A stretch of DNA of 64,000 bases from Streptococcus parasuis (lineage in GTDB: Bacteria > Bacillota > Bacilli > Lactobacillales > Streptococcaceae), in NCBI RefSeq assembly GCF_021654455.1, contig NZ_AP024276.1:992001-1056000 (forward strand), read 5' to 3'. Both the position numbers and the translations under genes were made by a program. This document shows positions 36,230 through 44,621 of the stretch, in pieces. The notes under the pieces were generated by a model that worked only from the letters and a program-made list of their open reading frames with translations, had not been told where the DNA came from and made no database searches. Every line of letters starts with the position of its first letter. Position 1 is the first letter of the stretch.

Positions 36230-37804
36230 ATGGCTTTTGAAAGCTTAACAGAACGTTTGCAGAATGTCTTTAAAAATCTGCGTCGTAAAGGAAAAATTTC
36301 TGAGAGTGATATTCAGGAAGCAACCAAGGAAATTCGTTTGGCCTTACTTGAGGCTGACGTGGCCTTGCCAGTTGTAAAAGACTTTATCAAGAAAGTACGC
36401 GAACGTGCCATTGGTCATGAAGTGATTGAAACCTTGAATCCTGCTCAACAAATCATTAAAATCGTTGATGAAGAGTTAACAGCTGTATTGGGGTCTGAAA
36501 CTTCCGAACTCATTAAGTCTCCGAAAATTCCAACTATCATTATGATGGCTGGTTTGCAAGGGGCTGGTAAAACGACTTTCACAGGAAAGTTGGCTAATAA
36601 ACTCAAACAGGAAGAAAATGCTCGTCCACTCTTGATTGCTGCCGATATTTATCGTCCAGCTGCCATAGACCAGTTGAAGACACTTGGTCAACAGATTGAT
36701 GTACCTGTGTTCGAGTTGGGCAATCAAGTTCCAGCTCTTGAGATTGTCCGTCAAGGTTTAGAACAAGCCAAAGCCAATCACAATGACTATGTCTTGATTG
36801 ATACGGCTGGTCGTTTGCAAATTGACCAAGCCCTTATGGCCGAATTGAGAGAAATCAAAGAGTTTGCTCAACCAAACGAAATTCTCTTGGTAGTTGATGC
36901 CATGATTGGTCAGGAAGCTGCTAATGTTGCACGTGAGTTCAATGATCAATTGTCCATCACCGGTGTGATTTTGACCAAGATCGATGGTGATACTCGTGGT
37001 GGTGCAGCCTTGTCTGTCCGTCACATCACAGGTCAGCCAATCAAATTCACAGGTACAGGTGAAAAAATCACCGATATCGAAACCTTCCACCCAGATCGTA
37101 TGTCTTCGCGTATTCTGGGTATGGGGGACATGCTGACCTTGATTGAGAAGGCGAGCAAGGAATATGATGAGAAGAAATCATTAGAACTCGCTGAAAAAAT
37201 GCGTGAAAATACCTTTGATTTCAATGACTTCATTGACCAATTAGATCAAGTTCAAAATATGGGCCCGATGGAAGACCTTCTCAAAATGATTCCAGGTATG
37301 GCTGGAAATCCCGCTCTTTCCAATCTAAAAGTTGATGAAAAACAAATTGCCCGTAAACGTGCGATTGTGTCATCAATGACGCCAGAAGAGCGTGAAAATC
37401 CGGATTTATTGACTCCTAGTCGCCGTCGTCGTATCGCTGCTGGATCAGGAAATAGCTTTGTCGAAGTCAATAAATTCATCAAAGATTTCAACCAGGCTAA
37501 GTCAATGATGCAGGGAGTTATGTCTGGTGATATGAACAAAATGATGAAACAAATGGGTATCAACCCAAACAATCTTCCTAAAAACATGCCAAACATGAAT
37601 GGTATGGATATGTCTGCTCTGGAAAATATGATGGGAGGAGCTGGTATGCCAGACATGAGCCAACTAATGGGTGGCGCAGGTATGCCAGATATTTCTCAAA
37701 TGTTTGGTGGTGGTTTGAAAGGCAAAATCGGTGAATTTACCATGAAACAGGCCATGAAACGCCAAGCAAATAAAATTAAAAAAGCTAAAAAGAAGAGAAA
37801 ATAA
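36230..37804 (+). CDS. ffh: Signal recognition particle protein Ffh
   Basis: A 524-aa SRP54 GTPase that directs nascent membrane proteins to the membrane. The N domain is followed by the G domain (GLQGAGKTTFTGKLA, DTAGRLQID, TKIDGDTRGG) and a methionine-rich M domain (about 300-524) that binds signal peptides and SRP RNA. GAGGAG lies before the ATG. An MPDMSQLMGGAG-type tandem repeat near the C-terminus is common in streptococcal Ffh. Confidence 0.97.
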   Translation: MAFESLTERLQNVFKNLRRKGKISESDIQEATKEIRLALLEADVALPVVKDFIKKVRERAIGHEVIETLNPAQQIIKIVDEELTAVLGSETSELIKSPKIPTIIMMAGLQGAGKTTFTGKLANKLKQEENARPLLIAADIYRPAAIDQLKTLGQQIDVPVFELGNQVPALEIVRQGLEQAKANHNDYVLIDTAGRLQIDQALMAELREIKEFAQPNEILLVVDAMIGQEAANVAREFNDQLSITGVILTKIDGDTRGGAALSVRHITGQPIKFTGTGEKITDIETFHPDRMSSRILGMGDMLTLIEKASKEYDEKKSLELAEKMRENTFDFNDFIDQLDQVQNMGPMEDLLKMIPGMAGNPALSNLKVDEKQIARKRAIVSSMTPEERENPDLLTPSRRRRIAAGSGNSFVEVNKFIKDFNQAKSMMQGVMSGDMNKMMKQMGINPNNLPKNMPNMNGMDMSALENMMGGAGMPDMSQLMGGAGMPDISQMFGGGLKGKIGEFTMKQAMKRQANKIKKAKKKRK

Positions 37805-37817
37805 TCTCTTCTTTTTT
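37791..37817 (+). terminator. ffh terminator
   Basis: AGAAGAGA (37791-37798) pairs with TCTCTTCT (37805-37812) and runs into a T-tract. It overlaps the end of ffh, so satD-satE need the separate promoter at 37928. Confidence 0.8.
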
Positions 37818-37887
37818 GTACATATAATCTGTTTTAGTAAAATGTAGTAGAAGAAGTTTTACATTTACATACTAAATTCATTAAAAA

Positions 37888-37961
37888 TGTCCTTTAAAAG
37901 GGAAAAGATTTAAATTGTCCGTTTTTATGGACATGAATGAAAATGTCTGTTATAATGGACA
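37888..37961 (+). promoter_or_regulatory. satD promoter with three 28-bp spaced operator repeats
   Basis: TGTCC or TGTCT begins repeats at 37888, 37916 and 37944, exactly 28 bp apart. The second and third are 18-bp near-palindromes (TGTCCGTTTTTATGGACA and TGTCTGTTATAATGGACA); the first keeps only the left half. The promoter is TGGACA (37928-37933), 17 bp, TATAAT (37951-37956), so repeat two supplies the -35 and repeat three covers the -10. A repressor, perhaps SatD itself, should bind here. Confidence 0.7.
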
Positions 37962-37986
37962 TAATAAGAAAAAGGAGGGAAATGGT

Positions 37987-38655
37987 ATGCAATACATAGC
38001 AATTATTGGTGATATCATCAATTCAAAACAGGTATACAATCGTTCAAATATTCAAGAACGGTTAGCTCATGTTATCAAACGTGTCAATTATACTTTTTCA
38101 AGTGAATTTGCCTCTCCATTTACTATTACGAAAGGTGATGAATTCCAAGCGCTTTGCAAACCAAGCCCTCACATCTTTCTAATGATAGATCAGATAAAAA
38201 TAGCTTTTAGAAATGAATTAGAAATTCGATTCGGAATAGGCTTGGGAGAAATCCTTACAGACATTAATCCACATCAAAGTATCGGAGCTGATGGTCCAGC
38301 TTATTGGGAAGCTCGGAAAGCAATTGACTATATTCATGATAATAACGACTACGGCACTAGTCAAATAGCCTTCTCATCTGAATACAAACAAATCAATCGC
38401 GTGATTAACTCTCTACTGAACTCAAGTGATTTTATCAGAGCTTCTTGGAATAATTCACAAACTGATTTATTTGAAATGTTAATTAGTAATAACATCTACA
38501 GTGAAGATTTTAAGCAAAAACCGATTGCTGAGAAAATGAAATTGACTCCAAGCGCGTTTACAAAACGTGTAAAATCTGGTGGGATAAAATTATATTTTCG
38601 GAATCGCCAAATGGTGATGAGTTTAATCCTACAACTTTGTCAGAAAGAGGGGTAG
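37987..38655 (+). CDS. satD: SatD-family protein
   Basis: A 222-aa SatD-family protein of the sat locus (secretion and acid tolerance, first described in S. mutans next to ffh). The start ATG at 37987 has AAAGGAGGG upstream; the longer frame from 37915 covers the promoter. The C-terminus (MKLTPSAFTKRVKSGGIKLYFRNRQ) looks like a helix-turn-helix, so SatD may bind DNA, possibly the repeats upstream. The N-terminal domain (YIAIIGDIINSKQ) resembles a nucleotide or ligand-binding fold. Function otherwise not established. Confidence 0.88.
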   Translation: MQYIAIIGDIINSKQVYNRSNIQERLAHVIKRVNYTFSSEFASPFTITKGDEFQALCKPSPHIFLMIDQIKIAFRNELEIRFGIGLGEILTDINPHQSIGADGPAYWEARKAIDYIHDNNDYGTSQIAFSSEYKQINRVINSLLNSSDFIRASWNNSQTDLFEMLISNNIYSEDFKQKPIAEKMKLTPSAFTKRVKSGGIKLYFRNRQMVMSLILQLCQKEG

Positions 38656-38659
38656 CAGC

Positions 38660-39400
38660 ATGTACGCATCCGTATTATCACATTACCTGGTTCAAGAACC
38701 AGTCTTAACAGCCTTGTTGATTGCTCATTTCTTAAGTGATTTTACATTTCAAAGCCAACGATTAGCAACTGCCAAAAGAACGAATTTTTTAGCACTTGTC
38801 CTCCATCTAACAGTGGTTGGAATTCCACTATCTATTCTGGCTCTTTTACTGCCAATCAATAATGGGGATCTATTTCTTCAAGTTTGGCTAAGTCACCTCG
38901 CAATTGATTATTGTAAGTATTTCCTCAGTAAACATGGCTGGATAAAAGAAAAATGGGACGGAAATGCCTTCGTCATTGATCAGCTATTGCATATTTTCTG
39001 TATCATCATTTTATATCAAACACTTGGGGTAAATAGTTCTGCCTATTCATTTTGGAGTGAGCCGAATAGTCTATTATTGCAGTTGTTATTTATCATTTTG
39101 ATTACTAAGCCGGTGAATATTGTTTTTAAACTCTTCTTCAGCAAATATCAGGTAACGGAAGGAGAGGAAGAGTTGACTGTGACAGGTGCAGGTGCCTTGA
39201 TTGGCCAATTAGAACGCTTGATTATGGGGATTTTTCTACTCATGGGGCAATTTACAGCTATTGGTTTGGTATTTACCGCAAAATCCATCGCACGCTATGA
39301 TAAAATATCCAAAAGCCAAGCCTTTGCTGAATACTATTTGATTGGTTCGCTGTTTAGTATCATCAGTGTCCTGCTTGCTTATATTTTATTAGTAATATAA
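38660..39400 (+). CDS. satE: SatE-like DUF3307 membrane protein
   Basis: A 246-aa membrane protein of the DUF3307 family with about six hydrophobic segments. The N-terminal HFLSDFTFQSQRLATAKR and LSHLAIDYCKYFL motifs carry conserved His and Asp residues typical of the family. It starts 4 nt after satD and is surely co-transcribed. The partner protein SatD and the sat name suggest a role in acid tolerance; the mechanism is unknown. Confidence 0.85.
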   Translation: MYASVLSHYLVQEPVLTALLIAHFLSDFTFQSQRLATAKRTNFLALVLHLTVVGIPLSILALLLPINNGDLFLQVWLSHLAIDYCKYFLSKHGWIKEKWDGNAFVIDQLLHIFCIIILYQTLGVNSSAYSFWSEPNSLLLQLLFIILITKPVNIVFKLFFSKYQVTEGEEELTVTGAGALIGQLERLIMGIFLLMGQFTAIGLVFTAKSIARYDKISKSQAFAEYYLIGSLFSIISVLLAYILLVI

Positions 39401-39406
39401 ATTTTT

Positions 39407-39442
39407 AAAACTTTACATACAATAAGTTATGTAAAGTTTTTT
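39407..39442 (+). terminator. satDE terminator
   Basis: AAAACTTTACATA pairs with TATGTAAAGTTTT around an 8-nt loop and ends in a T-run. Confidence 0.88.
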
Positions 39443-39537
39443 AGATAACTTATTAACTACATACTTGACTATGCAAACATTGCAAGTTTCAAGTGCTATA
39501 TGAACCATTTTGTTCGTTTTTTTATGATAGTCTGTGA

Positions 39538-39543
39538 TATAAT
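39538..39543 (+). promoter_or_regulatory. Promoter of the c-di-GMP polysaccharide locus
   Basis: An extended -10, TGATATAAT, about 110 nt before the first gene. No good -35 is present. The leader between 39545 and 39653 holds a weak long-range GGTAAA/TTTACC pair but does not match the known c-di-GMP riboswitch patterns. Confidence 0.5.
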
Positions 39544-39653
39544 GGTAAAATGGCCCAGAATTTTATCAGATATTTGTAGGTACAATTTTAAGCTAAACTA
39601 TAAAAAATTACTCTTTACCAAGTGAAAAGAAATGAAAAATAGGAGCATCTAAC

Positions 39654-40711
39654 ATGACAAATTTTGCCATTCTTATTCCGGCATATCAACCCGATTCAAA
39701 GTTAAATAAGCTAATAAAGATATTACACTTGATTCATATTTTCAAAATGTTCAAATAGTTGTTGTAGATGACGGGAGTGGAAGAGAATATGATCCGATTT
39801 TTAATGCGATTAGCTCAAGTACTAGTCTCATTCGGTACGATAAAAATGAGGGAAAAGGTTTTGCTCTAAAAACAGGATTCAAATTTATTAAGGATCATCT
39901 GAAATCAGTAGAAGCAGTCGTAACGATTGATGCAGATGGCCAACACACTGTTGGTGATACAAAAAAATGTTTACAAGAATATGAACGAAACGCTCAAAGG
40001 GATCCCCTAATACTAGGTTCTAGAAATTTTGGAAAAAATATTCCACTAAGAAGTAAGATTGGAAATCTAATGACACGCGATGTCTTAAGTTTGTCCCTTG
40101 GATTAGATATTTCTGATACTCAAACAGGACTTCGGGTTATTCCAACGACCTACTTTGATAAGATGATTTTGTTGGAAGGGAATCGATATGAATTTGAAAT
40201 GCAGATGCTCTTGTTTGCAAAAGAAAATAACGTACCCATTATCGAAGTTCCTATTGAAACCATTTATATCAACGAGAATGAATCTTCTCACTTTAATCCA
40301 ATTATGGACTCGATAAAAATATATAAAACCTTTTTGAAGTTTATTCTATCGTCAGCAAGCTCGTTTATAGTTGATATTTCTGCCTTCAGTTTGATTGTAT
40401 TCCTTATTGGAAATCAGCATACAGATACAATTTTTATTGCGTCATTCTTATCTCGTTTTTTATCATCTCTATTTAATTTTATGATGAATAAAGCATTTGT
40501 ATTTCAAAAGGGAGATAAGACAAGTATTTTAAAATATTTTATGTTAGTAATTGGACAAATATCTGTATCTGCTCTGCTTGTTACCTTAGGAAATCATCTA
40601 TTTCCTGGGGTACAATTATCACTTGTTAAAGTAGTGGTTGATACTATCTTATTTATGATTAGTTATAAAATTCAGAAAAAGTATATCTTTACCAAAAAAG
40701 CGGGGATATAA
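39654..40711 (+). pseudogene. GT2-GtrA glycosyltransferase, one -1 frameshift
   Basis: A two-domain protein of about 352 aa once the frame is corrected. The N-terminal GT2 domain (IPAYQPDSK, VVVDDGSG, IDADGQH) would load a sugar onto a lipid carrier; the C-terminal GtrA domain (about 225-350) has four transmembrane segments and could flip it. The ATG at 39654 has TAGGAG upstream. The first frame stops after 36 codons; a -1 shift at AATAAAG (39713-39719) continues without further breaks to 40711. Loss of one A from an A4 tract explains it best. It heads a five-gene locus with c-di-GMP functions. Confidence 0.85.
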
Positions 40712-40712
40712 G

Positions 40713-41307
40713 GTGTTTAAAAGTAAAAAAATTAATCTGATAGTTTACATTTTAGCTTTCTTAACCAGTATTATCTATTTGGGTTGGCGAATTATCTATA
40801 CCATTCCTTGGGAAGACTCACCTCTATCATATATTTTTGGGGTTATTCTGTGGCTCTGTGAATTAGTTTCATACTCTTCTGCCTTCGTTTTGATTGCCAA
40901 TAAAAGCAAAACGTTTAATCTTGAAAAAGGTGAACTGACAGCAGAGAATATGCCTGACATTGATGTTTTTATTGCAACTCATAACGAAGACTACACCATC
41001 GTGTATAAAACCCTAAACGCCTGTGTACAAATGGATTATCCAGATAAAATAAAGTCCATATCTACATTGCAGATGATACAAATCGACCTGAAATAAAGGC
41101 GCTGGCAGAGGAGTTTAATGTTGGTTATTGTGGTCTGGAGAATAATAAACATGCTAAATCGGGAAATTTGAATAATGCACTTAGCCAAACAAACTCTCCT
41201 TATATCGCTACATTTGATGCAGATATGATTCCTTATAAAGAATTCTTGCTAGAGACAGTCCCATATTTTTTAGCAGATAGAGAAAATCAGAAACCAATCG
41301 GTCTGAT
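40713..41307 (+). pseudogene. BcsA-like synthase, 5' part (frameshift and IS)
   Basis: The N-terminal part of a processive GT2 synthase of the cellulose synthase (BcsA) type. Two or more transmembrane segments are followed by the GT-A start VFIATHNEDYT, then ADDTNRP and the DxD motif in TFDADMIP. A -1 frameshift at AATAAAG (41048-41054) ends the first frame at 41096. The continuing frame runs to the IS insertion site, and beyond the IS it resumes at 42995. Removing one GAT copy and the IS joins GLI to QTPQSFYNPD in frame. Confidence 0.88.
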
Positions 41308-41348
41308 TGAACAGCTCCCTGTCAAGTGGACAATGAAATAATAAATGA

Positions 41349-42218
41349 TTAGGCGACGGCCTTGTTCCTCATTTCAAGAGGGGCAAGGCCGTTGTTGCGT
41401 TCTTGAAATCGTTGATGATTATAAAAATAGATGTAGGCATCAATATCTGACACCAGCTCCTCAAAAGTCTTATACTTCTTCAAATCATAGCACTCCGTCT
41501 TAAAGTGCCCAAAGAAGCTCTCAATTGGTGCGTTGTCAATACACTTACCAACACGAGACATGGAGCGGGTCATCTGATACTTGGTCGTTAAACGGTAATA
41601 ATCTTTCGAAGTATATTGCGAACCTCGGTCGCTGTGAATCAATGGTGTCGCTTCAGGATTAGCTTTTCGGGCTTTACGAAGTGTTTCTAATACCAATTCA
41701 TTATCATTCAACTGACCGACCACATAAGCGACAATTGAGCCGTCGTAGAGGTCCTTAATAGCACTCAAATAGGCCTTACAACTGAGACCGTACTTCAAGA
41801 AAGTCACATCTGTACACCATTTCTGATTGGGGGCAGTAGCTGTAAAATCACGGTTGAGAATGTTGTCTTCTACATTGACAAAGCTGGTCTTGGTACAGTA
41901 GCCCTTAGCTCTTCTGATAATGGAACGAATGCCTAAAATGTGCATCAATCGTCGAATCCGTTTCTTGTTGCAGCTTGTTCCAAGCTTGCGATTGACAAAT
42001 AGCGTCATACGACGATAACCAAGAATACCATTATGTTGGCTATGAAGTTCCTTGATGACATTCATCAATCCTAAATTTTCCTGTTCAGAAGCTGTTTCCT
42101 GGTGTTGTAACCACTTATAGTAGCCTGAGCGAGATACCTTTAGAATACGGCACAAGTGGCTGATAGAAGCCTCTTCCTGTTCTTCCGCATATTCTTTAAT
42201 CGCTTGGAAGGATTCCAA
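41349..42218 (-). CDS. IS3-family transposase OrfB (DDE domain)
   Basis: A 289-aa rve-type integrase domain. The DDE residues lie in WCTDVTF (first Asp), IHSDRGSQY (second Asp) and ESFFGHFKTE (Glu, with IDNAPIESF before it). It begins ESFQAIKEYA; the active transposase is probably the OrfA-OrfB fusion made by frameshifting at 42266-42272. Confidence 0.93.
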   Translation of the reverse strand: MESFQAIKEYAEEQEEASISHLCRILKVSRSGYYKWLQHQETASEQENLGLMNVIKELHSQHNGILGYRRMTLFVNRKLGTSCNKKRIRRLMHILGIRSIIRRAKGYCTKTSFVNVEDNILNRDFTATAPNQKWCTDVTFLKYGLSCKAYLSAIKDLYDGSIVAYVVGQLNDNELVLETLRKARKANPEATPLIHSDRGSQYTSKDYYRLTTKYQMTRSMSRVGKCIDNAPIESFFGHFKTECYDLKKYKTFEELVSDIDAYIYFYNHQRFQERNNGLAPLEMRNKAVA

Positions 42219-42232
42219 GTGGCGACCTAGTC

Positions 42233-42919
42233 TTACCGTCGGTTTCGTCGCTTGATTTCTTCTAACTTTTTTAGCAGGCCGTTCTCCATTTCAAGATACT
42301 TAATCCGTTCTTCCTGTTGCTTGATTTTTAGGCGTAACTCTTCTTCCGAAGTTAGATTAGGCTTACTTTCCAAACCTTTTCCACGACGGTCGAGGAGGCC
42401 GTTAGAACCGTCCTTCTCAAACTTTCTGACCCACGAATAGACCTGTTGGTAGGAAACCCCATACTTCTCAACAGCCCCTTGGTAATCTTTCTCGTGGGCA
42501 AGGGTAAAATTGACAATCTCAACCCGTTCGTCAAATGTTGTCTTGCGTCCTTGTTTCATGCGACTCATTCCTCTACTAGTAGCTTTCAATTCTTTACCAC
42601 TAGTATAACTTTTTATCCATGATCTGAGAACACGAGGGTCAGAAATTCCATATTTTTTGGTCAGATCTTTGAGACTTCCCAAACCATCAAGATAGTCGGA
42701 AACAGCTTGTTCCTTTAGTTCCTTACTATACTTCATCCAGCGACGGCTTTCCTCTAGCCCCTCAACACCAGCTTCTTTGTATTTCCGAACCCAGTTTGAT
42801 AGGGTGTCTTTAGAAATACCTTGGTTTCTAGTTAACCAACTAAGTGATTTCCCTTCTTCCGAGTGAAGTAGAACAAGTTCTAGTTTCTCAGAGACAGATT
42901 TTGGACTTCTTTTGGACAT
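42233..42919 (-). CDS. IS3-family OrfA, helix-turn-helix protein
   Basis: A 228-aa DNA-binding protein with three helix-turn-helix-like units (LTRNQGISKDTLSNWVRKY, LTKKYGISDPRVLRSWI, AVEKYGVSYQQVYSWVRKF) and a C-terminal leucine-rich coiled coil (LRLKIKQQEERIKYLEMENGL) used to pair with OrfB. AAGGGAG lies upstream of the ATG at 42919. Near its end CTA-AAA-AAG gives a -1 frameshift heptamer that fuses it to OrfB. Confidence 0.92.
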   Translation of the reverse strand: MSKRSPKSVSEKLELVLLHSEEGKSLSWLTRNQGISKDTLSNWVRKYKEAGVEGLEESRRWMKYSKELKEQAVSDYLDGLGSLKDLTKKYGISDPRVLRSWIKSYTSGKELKATSRGMSRMKQGRKTTFDERVEIVNFTLAHEKDYQGAVEKYGVSYQQVYSWVRKFEKDGSNGLLDRRGKGLESKPNLTSEEELRLKIKQQEERIKYLEMENGLLKKLEEIKRRNRR

Positions 42920-42994
42920 GATAAAACTCCCTTTATAGTTTCTAGTGAAAATTTTTGTTTTTTCACTGTCCACTATAAGGGGAGTATATCAGAT

Positions 42995-44621
42995 TCAGAC
43001 TCCCCAGAGTTTTTATAACCCAGATATTTTTCAATTTCATTTTTATTCAGAAGATAAACTTCCAAATGAACAAGATTTCTTTTCAAAGAGTGTCAATGTC
43101 TTGAATAATACCAGAGGAGCGGCAGTCTACACAGGATCTAATACTTTATTAAGTAGACAAGCGATAGAAGATGCAGGTGGATTTCCAGTTGGCACCATAA
43201 CTGAAGATTTCGAATTAGGTGTTCGGATGAATATTGCTGGATATTTAAATTATTCGACTACTAAACCAATGGCTAGCGGATTAACTCCTACTGACTTACG
43301 TAGTGTTGTGAAGCAGCGCGTTCGGTGGGGAAGAGGGGTTATCAAAAGCAGTTATAATACAAATATTTTTTTCAATCCAAAACTATCTTTAGGACAGCGA
43401 GTTGTCTATGTTAATGGCTACCTTTATTGGAGTTCATTCTTCAGACGTTTGGTTTATATCCTTGCCCCGATACTTTATACGGTATTTCACATGCGAATTG
43501 TAAAGGCAAATGTTTGGTTATTGCTTATCTATTGGTTGCCATCTTATGTATTTTCAAAACTTGCTATGAGAGATGTAACAGATACCTATCGAACTCAGAC
43601 ATGGGGAGAAATTGTGGAAACTGTATTTGCACCTTATCTCGTATTGCCTTTGTTCTTTGAGTCAATCGGAATCAGTGAGAAAAAATTTAAAGTGACTTCA
43701 AAAGACATTAGCGACCGAAATTTTGATTATATGTTTGCCTTGCCCTATTTTATTCTTTGGGTGTTATCTGTTTATGGGTTAATCACTTTTAATATTGGAA
43801 AATATGGGTCCGAACTATTCTATGGCTCTGTCATTAGCTTTTGGTTGATTCATCACTTGATTAACTTGACTTTCGCGCTATTTGCTACACTTGGCCGACC
43901 AATCTATCGAACTGAGGAACGATTTTTAGTTGATGACGAAGCTGTTGTCGACATAAGTGGTTTAAAAGAGGACGTTACCCTAGTTGACGTTTCTGAACAT
44001 GGCCTCTCATTTATAAGTAGACGGCCACTTTATATAAAGGAGCACGTGTCAATTTCGTTAAACAATGGGTTATATTCTTTTACAGTAAATGGAAGACTAG
44101 CACGTATTGTGGATCAAGACAATATGTGGCTATATGCGATTCGAATTGATGATAGCTTAGATGAAAAGAATAAAAAGTCTTACTATCACTATATTTTTGA
44201 TCGAACAAATGATTATTTAACCAAAGAAAGGGATAGCTGGGTTACCATTTGGGATGACTTAAGTAACAATTTACTGCAGCGATTCTACTTACTAAAACAG
44301 CGTTCATCAACTCAAAAGAACATCAATAGTACAATGCCAAAAATACAAACAAAATACCCAATACTGATTCAAAATCAATCGTTTGACCTGATTAGCTTTG
44401 ATGGTAACCAAGTTGAATTGTGGGGCGAAAATATCCAATCTCTTCCTGAAACATTTATTTATGAGACTGAAAAAATCAAATTACACTTTAATAAGCTGCA
44501 CCACCAGTTATTCAGTCAAACAACAATTTATTCAATAGAACGTATGGAGGAAGTTTGCATGGGGGGGATACAACAATTTTATGATGAGCTATACAAGGAG
44601 AAGATAGATGTCAGTCATTAA
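42995..44621 (+). pseudogene. BcsA-like synthase, 3' part with PilZ domain
   Basis: The rest of the synthase. It has the TED catalytic base (TITEDFELG), the product-binding Q-x-x-R-W motif (KQRVRWGRG), several transmembrane segments, and a C-terminal PilZ domain with R-x-x-x-R (RTEER, about 43908-43922) and D-x-S-x-x-G (DVSEHG). Both PilZ c-di-GMP binding motifs are intact. The frame starting at 42945 includes IS bases and is not a natural start. Corrected and rejoined, the protein would be about 740 aa. The polymer need not be cellulose. Confidence 0.9.

Larger units (their letters stand above)
41308..42991 (-). mobile_element. IS3-family (IS150-like) insertion sequence
   Basis: A 1,684-bp element in the synthase gene, opposite in direction. 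Ends are TGAACAGCTCCC and, inverted, TGATATACTCCC, with a second shared block AGTGGACA a few bases inward. A 3-bp GAT duplication flanks it (41305-41307 and 42992-42994). It carries orfA and orfB with a slippery A-AAA-AAG heptamer between them. The genes look intact, so it may still be active. Confidence 0.92.

Noticed and set aside
39545-39653. c-di-GMP riboswitch in the leader of the polysaccharide locus
   Set aside because: The conserved core sequences and stems of known c-di-GMP riboswitches are not present.
42945-44621. Complete 558-aa glycosyltransferase starting at 42945
   Set aside because: The first 16 codons are IS sequence; the gene continues from the part before the IS.
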